Below, piece by piece: positions 34,007 through 46,428 of a stretch of DNA of 64,000 nucleotides (position 1 is the stretch's first letter; each line of letters starts with the position of its first letter). Both the position numbers and the translations under genes were made by a program. The notes beneath the pieces are model-generated. The model had not been told where the DNA came from. It made no database searches and worked only from the letters and a program-made list of their open reading frames with translations. Source of the DNA: Cannabis sativa (lineage: Eukaryota; Streptophyta; Magnoliopsida; Rosales; Cannabaceae); contig NC_083602.1 of NCBI RefSeq assembly GCF_029168945.1, positions 77,148,600 to 77,212,599 on the forward strand, in the 5' to 3' direction.

Positions 34007-35877
34007 TGTTGGGTTTTATGTCCTAAATAAAACTCATTTCAATATAATCAGTTTTACTTATTAATAAAGATCAGAAATAACATTTTAATGATGCATGGTT
34101 CACATGATTTATTTCATGATTATATATATAATGTATAAATTCTATTTAAGTCCAGAAAATATGAATTTGTTAATGATTATAGTGTTGTCAGCACAGTAGA
34201 ATATAATCTTAATTATATGTTCGAAATTTTATTCCCTAATTTGTCAGAACACTGGATTTAGACTGACATGGTATAATCAGCGATAGGTATTCTTACACCT
34301 TATATAAGTGCTATCTCCTTTCCAGGGCATTGGCAAAGTTTACCAGTATCGGATGTATGGAGTATACATCGGAAGGGACCGATATTAAAATTTACCGTAA
34401 TATCTATTCAATTCAATATCACCCGTTGATCCTAGATCAAATGATCTTAATCCTGATATGTTTAGGTTCGATCTCAAGAGTATTATACATGTTCTTTGAT
34501 TTTTTAGTTAAGCCTACTTTTGGGTCAGGGTGATACTTACATTTTGGGAACATGATAGTATAATTGAGTGGGAGCGCTAACATAAATATGGAGTCTATAA
34601 CTTCTATAGGAATTTAAAAGTGAAACGATGATATACATCAAGCTTGGCTAAACAGAGATAAATGGTGAAGTTCTCATTTCACTTCGCTGAAATATCATTT
34701 ATGCGGAGCTAAGTGTTTTAAGGATAAAATACATTGAACGTGTAACGGTAACTTAGTGCCTATTCAATGTAGATCATCTATTAGAGGGTCATTGATCAAA
34801 TTAGGATTATAACAATGGATAACTAATGACGTATCTATATCCTGAAACATATAGAGCGTTCTATATGACTGAGAGTGCAATTCCAAGTTCTAAGTGTGGA
34901 TTCAATAAGGAATTAATAAGTTAGGGAATTTACTTGGTAAATTCGGTTCGACTTATTGGAAGCTCGGTTATATAGGCCCATGGTCCCCATACTAGTTGAG
35001 ACCATACTGCTTGTAAGACTCAGTTAATTGATTTTGATTAATCAATTATAATTCTAAAGTTAGACTATGTCTACTTTGTGAATTTTCACTAAGCAAAGGG
35101 CAAAATTGTAAAGAAAAGAGATTCTAGGTTTATTTATTAATTAAGAGACTTTATATGTCTAATTAATAAATATATTAAATGACAATATTCTTTAATAATT
35201 AATTTTTAGTTATTAAATAATTAGAATTGGAATTTAAATGGTTGAATTTAAAAATTGGCGTTTTTGAGAAAATGAGACGCATAAATGATAAAACAGCAAA
35301 ATTGCATAAGTGAGGCCCATTATCCAAAGCCCATGGCCGGCCACTCTTATAGGCTTTTATCATTTATTTTTTCATTATTTCAATGCCAAATAATTCTAAC
35401 TTAAACCAAGGTGGTTACCTATAAATAGATAGTGATGGCTCTCATTCACACTTAACTTTGTTAACTTTGTCAGATGAAATTTGAGCCACCTATTCTTTTC
35501 TCTATAGCCGAACCACTTTCCTTCTTCTTTTCTTCTTCAATTTCGAAATCCTTGAGTGATAGAGTAGTGCCCACACACATCAAGTGGTATCTCAATCATA
35601 GTGTGTAAGACTGTAGGAGATTCCAAATAACAAGAAAGAGAATCAGCATCAAAGGAAGGAGAGAAAGAGATCCAGGTTCAGATCTTGGTGATGCTCTGCT
35701 ACAGAAAGGAATCAAGGGCTAGAGATCTAAACGGAAGAAGTCATTATATTCCGCTGCACCCAATGTAAGGTTTTCTTAAACTCTTATGTGTTTATTTCAT
35801 TATTTTAGAATTCATATTAGGATGTTAATGAAACATACATGGTAGTAAATCTAGATCCTGGTAAAATATTTCCAACA
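34007..35877 (+). repeat. 3' LTR of copia element Y
   Basis: TGTTGGGTTTTATGTCC...TTTCCAACA, 1,871 bp. Homologous over its length to 49,232-53,413 (minus an insertion) and 58,749-60,637. Contains TGAGTGGGAGCGCTAACATAA-type blocks and, near 35,420, CTATAAATAGATAG, which is a good TATA box (CTATAAATAG), followed by a CT-rich leader and AGTAGTGCCCACACAC. Confidence 0.9.
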
Positions 35878-35929
35878 ACTAGTACTATGAAAGAGACTAA
35901 AATTTAAATTTATTCCACTCAATATGAGA

Positions 35930-36969
35930 AGTTTAAGATGAAAGCGGATGAAACCATTGCTAACATGTATACTCGCTTCACTACAATTACTAATGGTTTG
36001 AATTCTCTTGGGAAGGTACTTACTCAAAAGGATATGGTGACCAAGATTTTGAGAAGTCTTACCAAGGCTTATTAAGGAAAGGTGGTTTCCATTCAAGAAG
36101 CCAAGGATCTCTCAACACTTCCCTTGGAAGAATTAATTGGCTCACTTATGAACCATGAAATTTTCATGAGAGCTCAAGAAGAAGAGGAAGTTCAGAAGAA
36201 AAAGAAGACTATTGCATTCAAGCCTTCCTCCTCCCATGCCATTAGTGAAGAATATGAGGATAGCTTATGTAGTGACATAGAGGACTGGGAACTCTTTTCC
36301 AAGAAATACAAAAAGTTCATGAAATTCAAAAAGAACTTTGGGAAGAAGCCACAAAGAGGTAGTGACTCAAAAGAAAGAAAGAACAAAGATGATCCACTAA
36401 TTTTCTTTGAATGCAAGAAGCCCAGACATATGAAAATGGATTGTCCAATGAGGAATAAGAATAAATACAAAGGAAGGGCAATGTTGGTGGATTGGCTCAA
36501 TAGTGATGAAGAGGACTCTAAAAAAGAAGGAAAGAATAAAGTAGCAAACATGTGCACGATGGCACTTGATGATGGGGTAAGAATTTCTAGCCAAAATGAT
36601 TATGATAGTGAAAATAATGATGATAACTTAGATATGTCATATGATGAGTTGTCTAATTCATTTAAGGAACTATTTGATGATTTTGGTAAATTGCTTGTTA
36701 AAAACCAAACCCTTAGAGAGAAGACCCACATGCTTCTAAAAGAAATTGAGATTTTGAAAATAAAAGAAAAAGAACTTTTAGCTAAATCTCAATGTGCTAC
36801 ATGTGCTTCATATAAGAAAGAAATTATTGATTTAAATCCCTATGTGAAAAGCCTAAAAAATGACATATATACTTTCACTAGAGGTAAAGAAAGTTATGAT
36901 CTCATGGTAAGAAGCCAATCATGTGGTTTTTCAAAAAGTGGCATTGGTTATGATCCTAGTAGAAAATAA
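35930..36969 (+). pseudogene. Sirevirus Gag, truncated
   Basis: Gag core (UBN2-type) begins in frame near MYTRFTTITNGLNSLGKVLT at 35,970-36,030, is broken by a TAA at 36,073-36,075, and then stays open as QEAKDLSTLPLEELIGSL, LMNHE, an acidic/Lys-rich stretch, a degenerate zinc knuckle (FFECKKPRHMKMDCP: the second Cys of the knuckle is replaced) and the long coiled-coil tail with CATCASYKKE that marks Sirevirus Gag. It ends with a TAA at 36,967. The first part of Gag is missing. Confidence 0.8.
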
Positions 36970-39900
36970 AAGTTCTTGAGAAACTTTTTTGTGAAATCAT
37001 CTAGTCTACCTCACTTCACATGCACATATTGTAACCAAGATGGTCATACTATTTCCTATTGTCATGTGAAGAAATATGCATATCTAGGCAAGACTAAATG
37101 GGTACCAAAGGGTTCTAGAACTAACAAGAAAGGACCCAAAGTTATGTGGGTACCAAAAGCGAGAAAATGAACTTATTTTTGTAGGAATCAACAAGAAAGA
37201 GCCGAAGCTTATTGTTCTTGGATAGTGGATGTTCAAAGCATATGACAGGTGATCCATCAAGATTCTCAAACTTTAAAAGCAAGGAAAGTGGCTTTGTCAC
37301 TTTTATAGACAATTCAAAAGGGAAAATCTTGGGCATTGGTGATATCAGTAACGTATACTCTCCATGTATCAAAAATGTGCTTCTTGTTGATAATCTTAAA
37401 CATAACTTTCATAGTATTAGTCAATTATATGTTATAGGTTTTCGTGTTGTGTTTGAAATCTCAAAATTCTCCATTGAAAATGCTTCAACCAATGAAGTTA
37501 TTTTCCTTGGAGAAAGGAAGGGTAATGTGTATGTTATTGATGGTGATTCATTTGATAGTAAAAATAAATGTTAAACCGTTATGAATGATAATTCCTTATT
37601 GTGGCATAGGAGATTAGGACATGCTAATATGGATTCTATCTCAAAATTAGTTAGAAAAGATCTTGTTATTAGTTTGCCATCTATACCTTTTGTCAAAGAT
37701 AAACTTTGTGATGCATGCCAATTTGGAAGACAAATTAAAACATCTTTTTATTCCAAGAAAGAAATTTCAACTACTAGACCTTTGCAATTGCTTCATATTG
37801 ATTTATTTGGTCCTTCTAGAATTGCTAGTCTTGGTGGTAAATACTATGCATTTTTAATTGTTGATGACTTTTCAAGATTTACATGGGTTATTTTGATTCT
37901 TAAAAGTGATGTTTTGGAAAAATTTGTCAATTTTTGTAAGACTGTGCAAAATGAAAAAGAATATTCTATTACCTCCATTAGGAGTGACCATGGTGGTGAG
38001 TTTGACAATGATGCCTTAGAGTTGTTTTGTGATGAACATGATTTTAACCATAACTTTTTGGCTCCTAGAACTCCACAACAAAATGGAGTTGTCGAAAGGA
38101 AGAATAGAACAATTCTAGAAATGGCTAGGTCAATGCTAAATGAAATCTCATTACCATAATATTTTTAGGCTGAGGCCGTTAATACTTATTGTTATATTTT
38201 GAATCGTGTTTTCATTAGGCCCAACATGAATAAAACCCCTTATGAGCTTTGGAAAGGGAGAAAACCCAACATTGGCTAGTTTAGAGTTTTTGGATCCAAA
38301 TGCTATATTTTAAACACCAAGGACAACCTTGGAAAATTTGATGCGAAATCTGATGTTTGAATTTTTATTGGGTATTCAACACATAGTAAATCTTATAGAA
38401 TATATAACAAAAGAACCGATGTTGTTGAAGAATCTATTCATGTTGCTTTTGATGAGACTAACCCGTCTACAAGCAAAATTTTAGATGATAATGTTGTAGG
38501 TTTGGGAGATGAGGTTCAAAAATTTGAAATTGGAGAGACTTCCAATGCTCCTTCACAAACTCCGAAAGAGGAACCACTTGTGAAAATGGTAAATGAAAGC
38601 CAAGGTATTAATTCTAACCTTCTACATGAGTGGAAATTCAAAAGTGCTCATCCTATAGAACAAATTCTTGGTGATCCTTCTTAAGGTGTCACTACTAGAA
38701 ACTCCTTTAGAAATTTGTGCAGTTTCATCGCTTTTATTTCTCAAATTGAACCAAAGAATTTAAAGAGGCCGAAGTTGATGAATTTTGGCTTCTAGCTATG
38801 CAAGAAGAAATAAATCAATTTATAAGAAATAATGTTTGGGAGCTAGTTCCAAGACCGTCACATCAATCGATGATTGGAACAAAATAGGTCTATAGAAATA
38901 AGGTAGATGAGCATGGGGTCATTGTGCGTAACAAGGCTAGATTAGTGGCCCAAGGTTACAGTCAAGAAGAAAGAATTGATTATGAGGATTCCTTTGCCTC
39001 AGTAGCAAGACTTGAGTCCATTAGAACATTGTTAGATTTTTCATGCCACAAGAATTTTATCTTGTACCAAATGGATGTAAAAAGCGCATTCTTAAATGGG
39101 TACATTATGGAAGAGGTTTATGTCTCTCAACCACCCGATTTTCAAAATCATAAATACCCTAACCATGTTTATAAATTGAAAAAGGCTTTATATGGTTTAA
39201 AGCAAGCTCCTAGAGTTTGGTATGAAAGATTAAGTACTTTTCTTATCTCAAATGGTTTTTCAATTGGTAAAGCGGATAATACACTTTTTATAAAAAGAAA
39301 ATTGAAAGACATTATTATAGTATAAATTTATGTTGATGATATTATCTTTGGTGCTACTAATGATGCTCTTTGTGAAGAATTTTCTAAATGTATGCATAGT
39401 GAGTTTGAGATGAACATGATGGGAGAACTCAACTTTTTCCTTGGACTTCAAATCATGCAACAAAATGATGGCATCTTCATAAGTCAAACCAAGTACATCA
39501 AATATCTTCTTCAAAAGTTTGACTTAGCAAATGCAAAGTCCATAAAAAAATATTTCCATGAGCAAACCTATAAAGATGCACAAAGACGAAAGTGGTAAGA
39601 ATGTGGACATTACCAAGTTTCGAGGTATGATTGGCTCTTTATTATATTTAAGTGCTAGTAGACCTAATATTTTGTTTAGTGTTGGTCTTTGTGCTACATA
39701 CCAATCTTGTCCCAAAGAATCCCACTTGAGTGCCGTTAAGAGAATATTTAGATACTTGATAGGCACAATGAATCTAGGACTTTGGTACCCTAAGAACTCA
39801 AACTTTGAAATAGTAAGCTACTCGGATGCCAACTTTGCCGGTTGTAAGACGGATAGAAAAAGTACTAGTGGAACATGTAACTTTCTAGAAAATTCTTTAG

Positions 39901-40282
39901 TGTCATGGTTTAGCAAGAAACAAAACTCGATAGCCCTATTCACAACCAAAGCCGAATATATAGCCCCGGGTAGTTGTTGTGCACAATACTTTGGATGAAA
40001 CAAACTCTTAAGGATTTTGATGTTGTTTTTGAGTGTACACCCATAAAGTGTGAAAATACTAGTGCCATTAACCTCTCTAAGAATCCAATATTACATTCTA
40101 GAGCCAAACATATTGACATAAGGCACCACTTCCTTAGAGACCATATCCAAAGAGGTGGTATTATGCTAGACTTTGTGAGCACCGAATTGCAATTAGCGAA
40201 TATATTCACCAAGCCTCTTAATGATGAAAGATTTAGTTTAATTAGAAGAGAGCTAGGCATGACCAACTTGAATGAAATATAA
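36970..40282 (+). pseudogene. Sirevirus Pol, with several stops and frameshifts
   Basis: Domains in order: CTYCNQDGHTISYCHVKK zinc knuckle (37,021-37,074); protease FLDSGCSKHMTGD (about 37,215); integrase WHRRLGHANM (about 37,600), a C..C pair, HIDLFGPSR, IRSDHGGEFDN and PQQNGVVERKNRT (to 38,160); RT from KARLVAQGYSQEE (about 38,930) through MDVKSAFLNGY and YVDDIIFG (39,331); RNase H YSDANFAGCKTDRKSTSGT (about 39,820) and ending TKPLNDERF...LGMTN at 40,282. Stops at 36,967, 37,572, 38,157, 39,323 and elsewhere, and frameshifts near 37,180, 39,560 and 39,985, make it non-functional. The domain order protease-integrase-RT-RNase H is that of copia. Confidence 0.9.
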
Positions 40283-41050
40283 GGTTTGCTAGCTATGAAA
40301 ATTTCATATCTCTTTACTTATTTATGCATATTCATTCCAAATTTGAGATTAATGAGATTTATATGCATAATTGAGAAAATTTCTTGATACTTGACCTATA
40401 TGAACTATACTTGTTGAAAACACAAAATTATAGGTCATTATGTGAACTTTTGGTGAACTTTGGACTTGATTTCAAACAAGTGAACATATAAATTATATTT
40501 AATTATCTTGTGTGTCTATATATTTGAACATGTGAAATTGAATGTATTTAGTGTGCGTATAGGTTTGTTTTAAATGAAATACACATGGAACAAATTTTTG
40601 GCCCTCTACTTGTTGATTTTCTAGGTTTTTAGGCCTAAAAGAGTGTTTTTCGCCAAACCTTCTCATTTTTCAACATTTTTTGATTCCATAAGTTTGTACA
40701 CCTCAAATTTTACATCATCAAACTACTGGATTTTCTTTTTCAATTTCATTGCATAAAACTCATTTTCGGTAAGGTTCTAGTTTTCTTGAAAATTTTCGAA
40801 AAAGCTTACCGTAAATCATCATTTTTATCATTTTTCTATTTTTCTTGTTTGAGCAATTCTGTTTTATCATATTTGAAGTGTTGAAAAAAGTTTGGGGGTT
40901 AAACGGTTGGATAAAACGGTTTTTTGTGTCTTTTCGGGGAATTTGCCTGCTGCAGAAACTGGTTAACCGGTTCTGCATACCTGGCAAATCGGTTAACCAA
41001 TTTCCTCACAGGTCACGATTCAAAGGCTGTTTTAGTCTTTTCAAAATCAA
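40283..41050 (+). other. Spacer between Sirevirus pol and extra ORF
   Basis: Non-coding AT-rich sequence. Two CGGTTAACC-type inverted motifs (AACTGGTTAACCGGTTCTG near 40,959 and TCGGTTAACCAATTTCC near 40,991) resemble the AAGTTAACCGGTTTCAAAG motifs in the 3' LTR near 45,630. Confidence 0.5.
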
Positions 41051-41860
41051 TTTTTTTGCTATAAAAACCCCACTACCGACTTTCTCACTCCCCATTTAGA
41101 TACTTTAGCCCTTGCGTATGTCAATTTTAATTCTCTTTTTGAACGTATGGGATGGGAAACATTGTTAGAAATTCAAACAAATATATATCCTAGGTTAGTT
41201 AGAGCTTTCTATGCTTGCATTGAGGTTAGTTGCGATCCATATAGTGTTAAGGTAATTCTAAAAGGGGTACCATTTGAGTTAACTATAGATTCGCTTAATG
41301 ATCTCCTTAATGCACCCAAAGAAGGCCTCTTGCTTGACCACAGACCTCGCCTGTAACACCCTAACTAGCATAGGCGTATTACGTGATTTTCAAACGTACT
41401 GTGCAGGTCGTTGGTAATCAACGAGGTTTATGGAAATCGTGATTAATTAAAATTTTTGCTTTTTAATTAAACTTATAAAATACTTTATACAAAATACTCG
41501 GGATCCCGATTGCAAAATACTTTACAAAAGTTTACTGTCTAATAAAAAATACTTGTCGCCTAGCGACTAATTACAAAAGCACTGTTGTCCCGAGGATCGC
41601 ACGCTCTAGGCCTAACCGCCCCGACATGTACAATCTTCATCGGCTCGTCCTCACGGTTCCTCAGCCTTGGCCTTGCCCTTACCTACACATGAACATAACA
41701 CTGTGAGTCAACAGACTCAGTAAGAAAAGCATAATCATAATCATACATAAATCCTGGGTTATGATCAGATGCCCATACCCCTGACGATAACCCTAACTAT
41801 CGTGTCCCACACGATACTGAGTCCCGAACGTTCATAAGATGGTACTATTGACAAGTAACA

Positions 41861-42180
41861 GCCTATACTCGGTACACTAGTCATACTCCAGCTGCTAGTC
41901 ATACTGTAGCCTGTACCGATGTGTTACAGTATCAGCCTATACTCGGTACACTGGTCATACTCTAGATGCTAGTCATACTCTAGCCTGTACCGATGTGATA
42001 CGGTCAAATAGTACAGTACCACCAACCATAGTATCAGCCTATACTCGGTTCACTGGTCATACTCCAGCTGCTAGTCATACTCTAGCCTAAGCGATGTGAT
42101 ACAGTGTCAGCCTATACTCGGTACACTGGTCATACTCCAGCTGCTAGTCATACTCTAGCCTGTACCGATGTGACACAGTT
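41861..42180. repeat. Four 73-74-bp tandem units in solo LTR A
   Basis: GCCTATACTCGGT recurs at 41,861, 41,935, 42,037 and 42,110. The third interval has an extra 28 bp. Each unit has CGGTACA...TGTACCG arms and CATACTC twice, so it can fold into a hairpin. Confidence 0.8.
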
Positions 42181-43202
42181 GGATGGTACGAAGCCAATAT
42201 ACATATCTAATGTAATCTAACAGGCTTCCTAACATGCACGCTAAACATGTAATATATATGCATACTGTTATACTAATCTTACCTCGATTCCGAATTCAGG
42301 TGTGCCAGTCAACGTGAGTGGAACAAACTGCACGGCAGTTTACAGGCTCCTAAACCATAACAATCACAACACTAATAAGTGATATGCTAAATCACATCCC
42401 AGGGACTTAAAACTATAAACTAAAAGTTTCCCTATCGATAAAAAGCATGGCAATACCCCAAATAACATAAAAACGAGAAAAACTAGGGTTTCTGAAAATC
42501 CCCCAACCGGCAGACCGGTTGCACAACCGGAATTTTGGTTTTGGGAATTCCTGAACCCCATCCGAAATTCCGGTTGCACATCCGAAATTCCGGTTCCTCG
42601 CAGGAATCATGCAAAATTCCAAAACTCAACGAAATCAAATCCAAATCAAACCAAACCTTCCAGACCTGTTCTAAATACCCCAAAGAACATTTCTAAAGCA
42701 TCAACACAGCCCAGAAAACACAGATACTAAAAATGCCATCTGAGCTCCAAGCTTTGAGTTCAAAACTCAAACTTGGCTAAAGCTCACCCACAAGCATCAA
42801 AACCAGTTTAAATCTACTCAATCATGCATATAAAAGCTTCTGAAAACACAGGAAATCGACCCCAACAAACACAGCAACAAAACTCATCAATTTACCTTGA
42901 AAATTATAGTTTTGAGTTAAAAATTCACAAACTTGAGCAAGGATAACTATCATGCATCAAAACCTATCTCAACTCACTTAATTAAACATTTTTAAACCAC
43001 AGAAAACAACAACAACAACTAACAGCAGCTACAACCACAAAACACAAGCATGCAATACTCAACTTTTTCTAAAATTTCAAGAAACTAAAAGAGAAGCTAG
43101 AACAAGGATTACCTCCACTAGAATTACTCTGAACTTGATGGAAATCACTTGAATTAAGCAAAGAAACAGAGCCGTAGCAGCTCCCAAGCATGGCCAAATG
43201 AA

Positions 43203-43220
43203 AGAGAGAGAGAGAGAGAG
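43203..43220. repeat. (AG)9 microsatellite
   Basis: Uninterrupted AG dinucleotide run in the solo LTR, in its transcribed-leader region (CT-rich on the minus strand). Confidence 0.9.
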
Positions 43221-45019
43221 CTCTTGAATGAAGAAGATGCAATTTTGCTTTTCTTTGATTTTTTTAATAAAATGAAGAAATAATAAAGCTACAACTAATA
43301 ATCAGCATATTAGTCACATAGAAACAACTTATTAACTTAAAATAAAGTCCACTAAAGGACAAACATAACAATGGGGCAAAATGACCATTTTGCCCCTCCA
43401 CCCAAAAATAATATAAAGGGCACTAACGGGTATTTTGGGAAATTCTAAATTCCCGACCACTCCCGACATTCCCAATGTCTAAATAACCATCCCACAATAC
43501 TAACATACTAAGTTATGATTTTACTGAGCCAAACACCGAGTTCCATGTTACCGGGCACCAGAAAATGCAAAATTATGAAATTCACTATAGGACATAAAAT
43601 GCATTTCAGAATTCAGTAATAACAGCATAAATAATTATTTAAATATCTATAAATAATTTTCTATAATTAAACATAATTAACTGGTAATTTCCAAGTTAAC
43701 TAAGCGGTCTTTACATCGCCTTACAAATGACGCTACTTTCAATTTTAACCTTTTCAATAATCATGTGTGTGTAGGTAACAACTTTAGGTTAAAGCCAAAA
43801 AGAACCTACCTTGCCCTTCAAGGGAAAATTGTCCATGCCTTTATATGCTCTAACCTTGGTCCTAGAAAAGGCGATCAAGATGAAGTAAGTTCCCTTGATC
43901 AAGTGCTCCTATACAATCTTATAGTGCTCGATAACCAAATTAACCTAGGCTATCTCATCCTTAAAACCATAAGTGAAGTGTTTAAGCCTTCCCTAAAAAA
44001 GGAATTACCCTATGGTTATCTCCTTAGCTACTTGTTCCCACTTCTAGGAATCCCAATAGAAGATGAAACCGATGTTTATGAACCCAAGGATTCTGACACT
44101 CTCCGTGAGATCGCATTCAAATCCATGCGCTCCAAATTTAATGAAGAGGAAAAGAAGTGGATTCCCACCAAACCAATGTCACATGCCCATGAGGAAGCAC
44201 ACTGGGTCCCAAGTGAAGGTGAAGGGAAAGAGCAAGAAGTCTAAGCTCAAAGTGAAGAGGAAGTGCCTCCAATACCCCAAGCTCCTCACTTCAACCTTGA
44301 AGAAGCTTTTGCTAACCTTACCACCTCCATGACTTCCAATTTCAACAACTTGAGAGGTGCAATTAACAACCAATTTTCCACTCTTCAACATGAGATGACA
44401 ACTACACGGAGTGATATTGCCACATTGAGGGGAGACATGTAGCAAGGGTTTGACAACATGCAAGAGGAAATGGCACAATGGAGGGCATACATGGATCGTT
44501 TTGGACCTCCACCACATTATTTTCCTTGCATTTTTATTATCTTTTTTCATTTTTACTCATGTTTTCCTTTTTTTTTGTTGTTTGTGTGCTAAGGCTTAGT
44601 GCCTTTTGACTTTTTTATTGTTGGATGTTATTTTTTAGTATTGTTGGATGTTATTTTTGTTAGTTTTGTTGGATGTTATGAGTTTGATTTTTTTTTAACT
44701 ATGCATGGTATGTGTTGCTTTATTTTTCTCTTTATTTTGTAAATTCCTTGCCACCCTTTTTGATGAATCAAAAGGGAGAGAAATTCTGTATGATTATTTT
44801 TTGACATAACCTCAATTTTTTTTTTTTTTTGATATCTAATCTTTTAATCTTAAGTACAACATTGAGGGAGAGTTTACAAAATCATGTAACGTAAAATTAA
44901 AAAGTAATTTTTTTTTCTTGCACACATTAAGGGGGAGCTAATCCAATATACATTGTTTAAATTTTTTCTTTTCCTTTTCAAAATAATCAAATATTTGATA
45001 TCATCAAAAATGGAGAGAT

Positions 45020-46428
45020 TGTTAACTCAAACTTTTAGGTCTCCTTATTTTTATGATTAACAAATATTTGATTATTATTTGTTACTAATGATTTGTTAAT
45101 TTTGTAGAAAAATTAAAAGAGAAATTTTTTTTTCAAGACAAATTGGTATTTTTACTAAACTTCATAAAGTGATCCTAAATAGATTCAACAAGCATATCAA
45201 GAGCAGAAGATTCATCAAGGGATCAATAACTCAAGACCCTATTCAAAAGAGGTCTTCAAAAGCCCAAAGTCAAAAGTCAACCTAAAAGTCAAAGTCAAAG
45301 TCAACATGGGATCAAAAACATGCAAATCAAGCTAGGAGGCTCATCTACATCAAGACTACCTAAAATCAAATGGTATAAATTTACTTTAGTCTTGTTAAAG
45401 TGATTTGCATAGCACATTAGGTTTTATAAATTCAAATTTTGGCCCATTCACTTACTTGTGCAACAAGTTTTCTCACCTAATAGTTCAATTTTTTTTTTTG
45501 ATTAGATTTCTAAATCACATTTCATTTAACTAAGAGAACAAAATTGAAATTTCTGAAATCAGATAATTAAGTAGAGAGTTTTGGCCATTTTAGTGCTAAA
45601 AATTAGACTTTTTTCACTGTCTGGATTTAAGTTAACCGGTTTCAAAGAGGTTAACCGGTTTGCCCATTGATAATCTCGTTTTTTGCATTCAACGACTATA
45701 AATGGCTATTTTTTACCCCAACATTATATAAACTCGATTTTCACTCAAAAAATCAAGTAGGTTCAGCATTTATATCATACACCTAACCTATCCAAGTGAG
45801 ATTAATGAGCTTCCAAGTTTAAAATTAAACAAACACTTTTCACACACTTTGAGCCAAAATTTGTGTTTATTCATCTTGAGTGTGCTTGCTTATCACTCTA
45901 GGTTTCCACTGTATCATCTTAATTCTCGAGTGATTTTGCTTGTAATTTCAAACACATATTCATATTGTGATTAAGGTGTGGTTGGTACCGGTATTGTAAA
46001 CAACTCAGTTATAGTGAGATTGGCACTACAACAATCTGATAAAGAGGTTAATAGTCCTCGGTGGTGCAAAATTATTGTAAGAGCTTTGAAAGTACCTTGG
46101 TGAAAATTTCTAAGTTGTAAGGGTTAGTCAAGCCCGTTAACTTGGCTTGATATTAGAACTGAAAGCTAGGTCCATAGCTTTGAAGACCAAGGACGTAGGT
46201 GGCTTAGTTCTACCGAACCTTGTAAAAATCGAGAGTTTACAATTTCTAACCCTTAAACTCTTTACTTTACAAGTTTAATTATTTGTTATAATATATTGCT
46301 TGCCATATTACTTACTTTTATTTGATTAAGTGTTAATTGCTTAATTTTGTGTTAAAAGTTTTAATTTACTGAAATTAGTTTAAATTTTCAATTCACCCCT
46401 CCTCTTGGAAACATATCTTGGGCTAACA
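45020..46428 (+). repeat. 3' LTR of the Sirevirus
   Basis: Starts TGTTAACTCAAAC after the purine stretch AATGGAGAGA and ends TTGGGCTAACA. The end AATTCACCCCTCCTCTTGG at 46,389-46,407 is the conserved Sirevirus LTR end block. A TATA-like ATTATATAAACTC lies at about 45,722. The exact 3' limit could instead be the CCTAACA at 46,442, because the 5' LTR needed to decide is missing. Confidence 0.7.

Larger units (their letters stand above)
41352..43715 (-). mobile_element. Chromovirus-type solo LTR A, TSD TCGCC
   Basis: 2,364 bp from TGTAACACCCTAACTAGC to GGTCTTTACA, flanked by TCGCC at 41,347-41,351 and 43,716-43,720. Minus orientation follows from the homologous stretches CTGAGTCTGTTGACTCAC and GGTAAGGGCAAGGCCAAGG on the minus strand, which match the GTAAAGGAAAGGC part of the complete chromovirus LTR. 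No internal sequence remains, so it formed by LTR-LTR recombination. Related to 50,570-52,966. Confidence 0.9.
41060..44480 (+). pseudogene. Sirevirus extra 3' ORF (envelope-position, plant transposon-type protein), split by a solo LTR
   Basis: The first part (about 41,060-41,351) includes LFERMGWETLLEIQTNIYPR and VSCDPYSVKVILKGVPFEL; the second part (43,721-44,241) includes HAFICSNLGPRKGDQDEVSS and ELPYGYLLSYLFPLLGIPI. Subtracting the inserted LTR and one copy of TCGCC leaves the two parts in the same frame. Further in-frame sequence after a TAA at 44,242 runs to a TAG near 44,441 and forms an amphipathic coiled coil. The type matches 'putative plant transposon protein' domains seen in ORFs after pol in Sirevirus elements. 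No signal peptide or clear membrane span is visible, so an envelope role is not supported by the sequence. Confidence 0.6.
35878..46428 (+). mobile_element. Decayed copia Sirevirus, 5'-truncated, with extra 3' ORF and 3' LTR
   Basis: Order gag, pol, non-coding spacer, extra ORF, then LTR, as in Sirevirus elements that carry an envelope-like ORF after pol. The 5' LTR and the start of gag are missing: the sequence begins directly after the LTR of element Y. A solo LTR at 41,352-43,715 splits the extra ORF. The last part, 44,480-45,019, is non-coding and contains the purine-rich GGGGGAGCTAATCC-type sequences typical of the region before a Sirevirus 3' LTR. Confidence 0.8.

Noticed and set aside
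41352..43715. Independent gene candidates in the solo LTR (ORFs near 42,400-42,680)
   Set aside because: The ORFs overlap in several frames and are in LTR sequence shared with 50,570-52,966 where they are disrupted.
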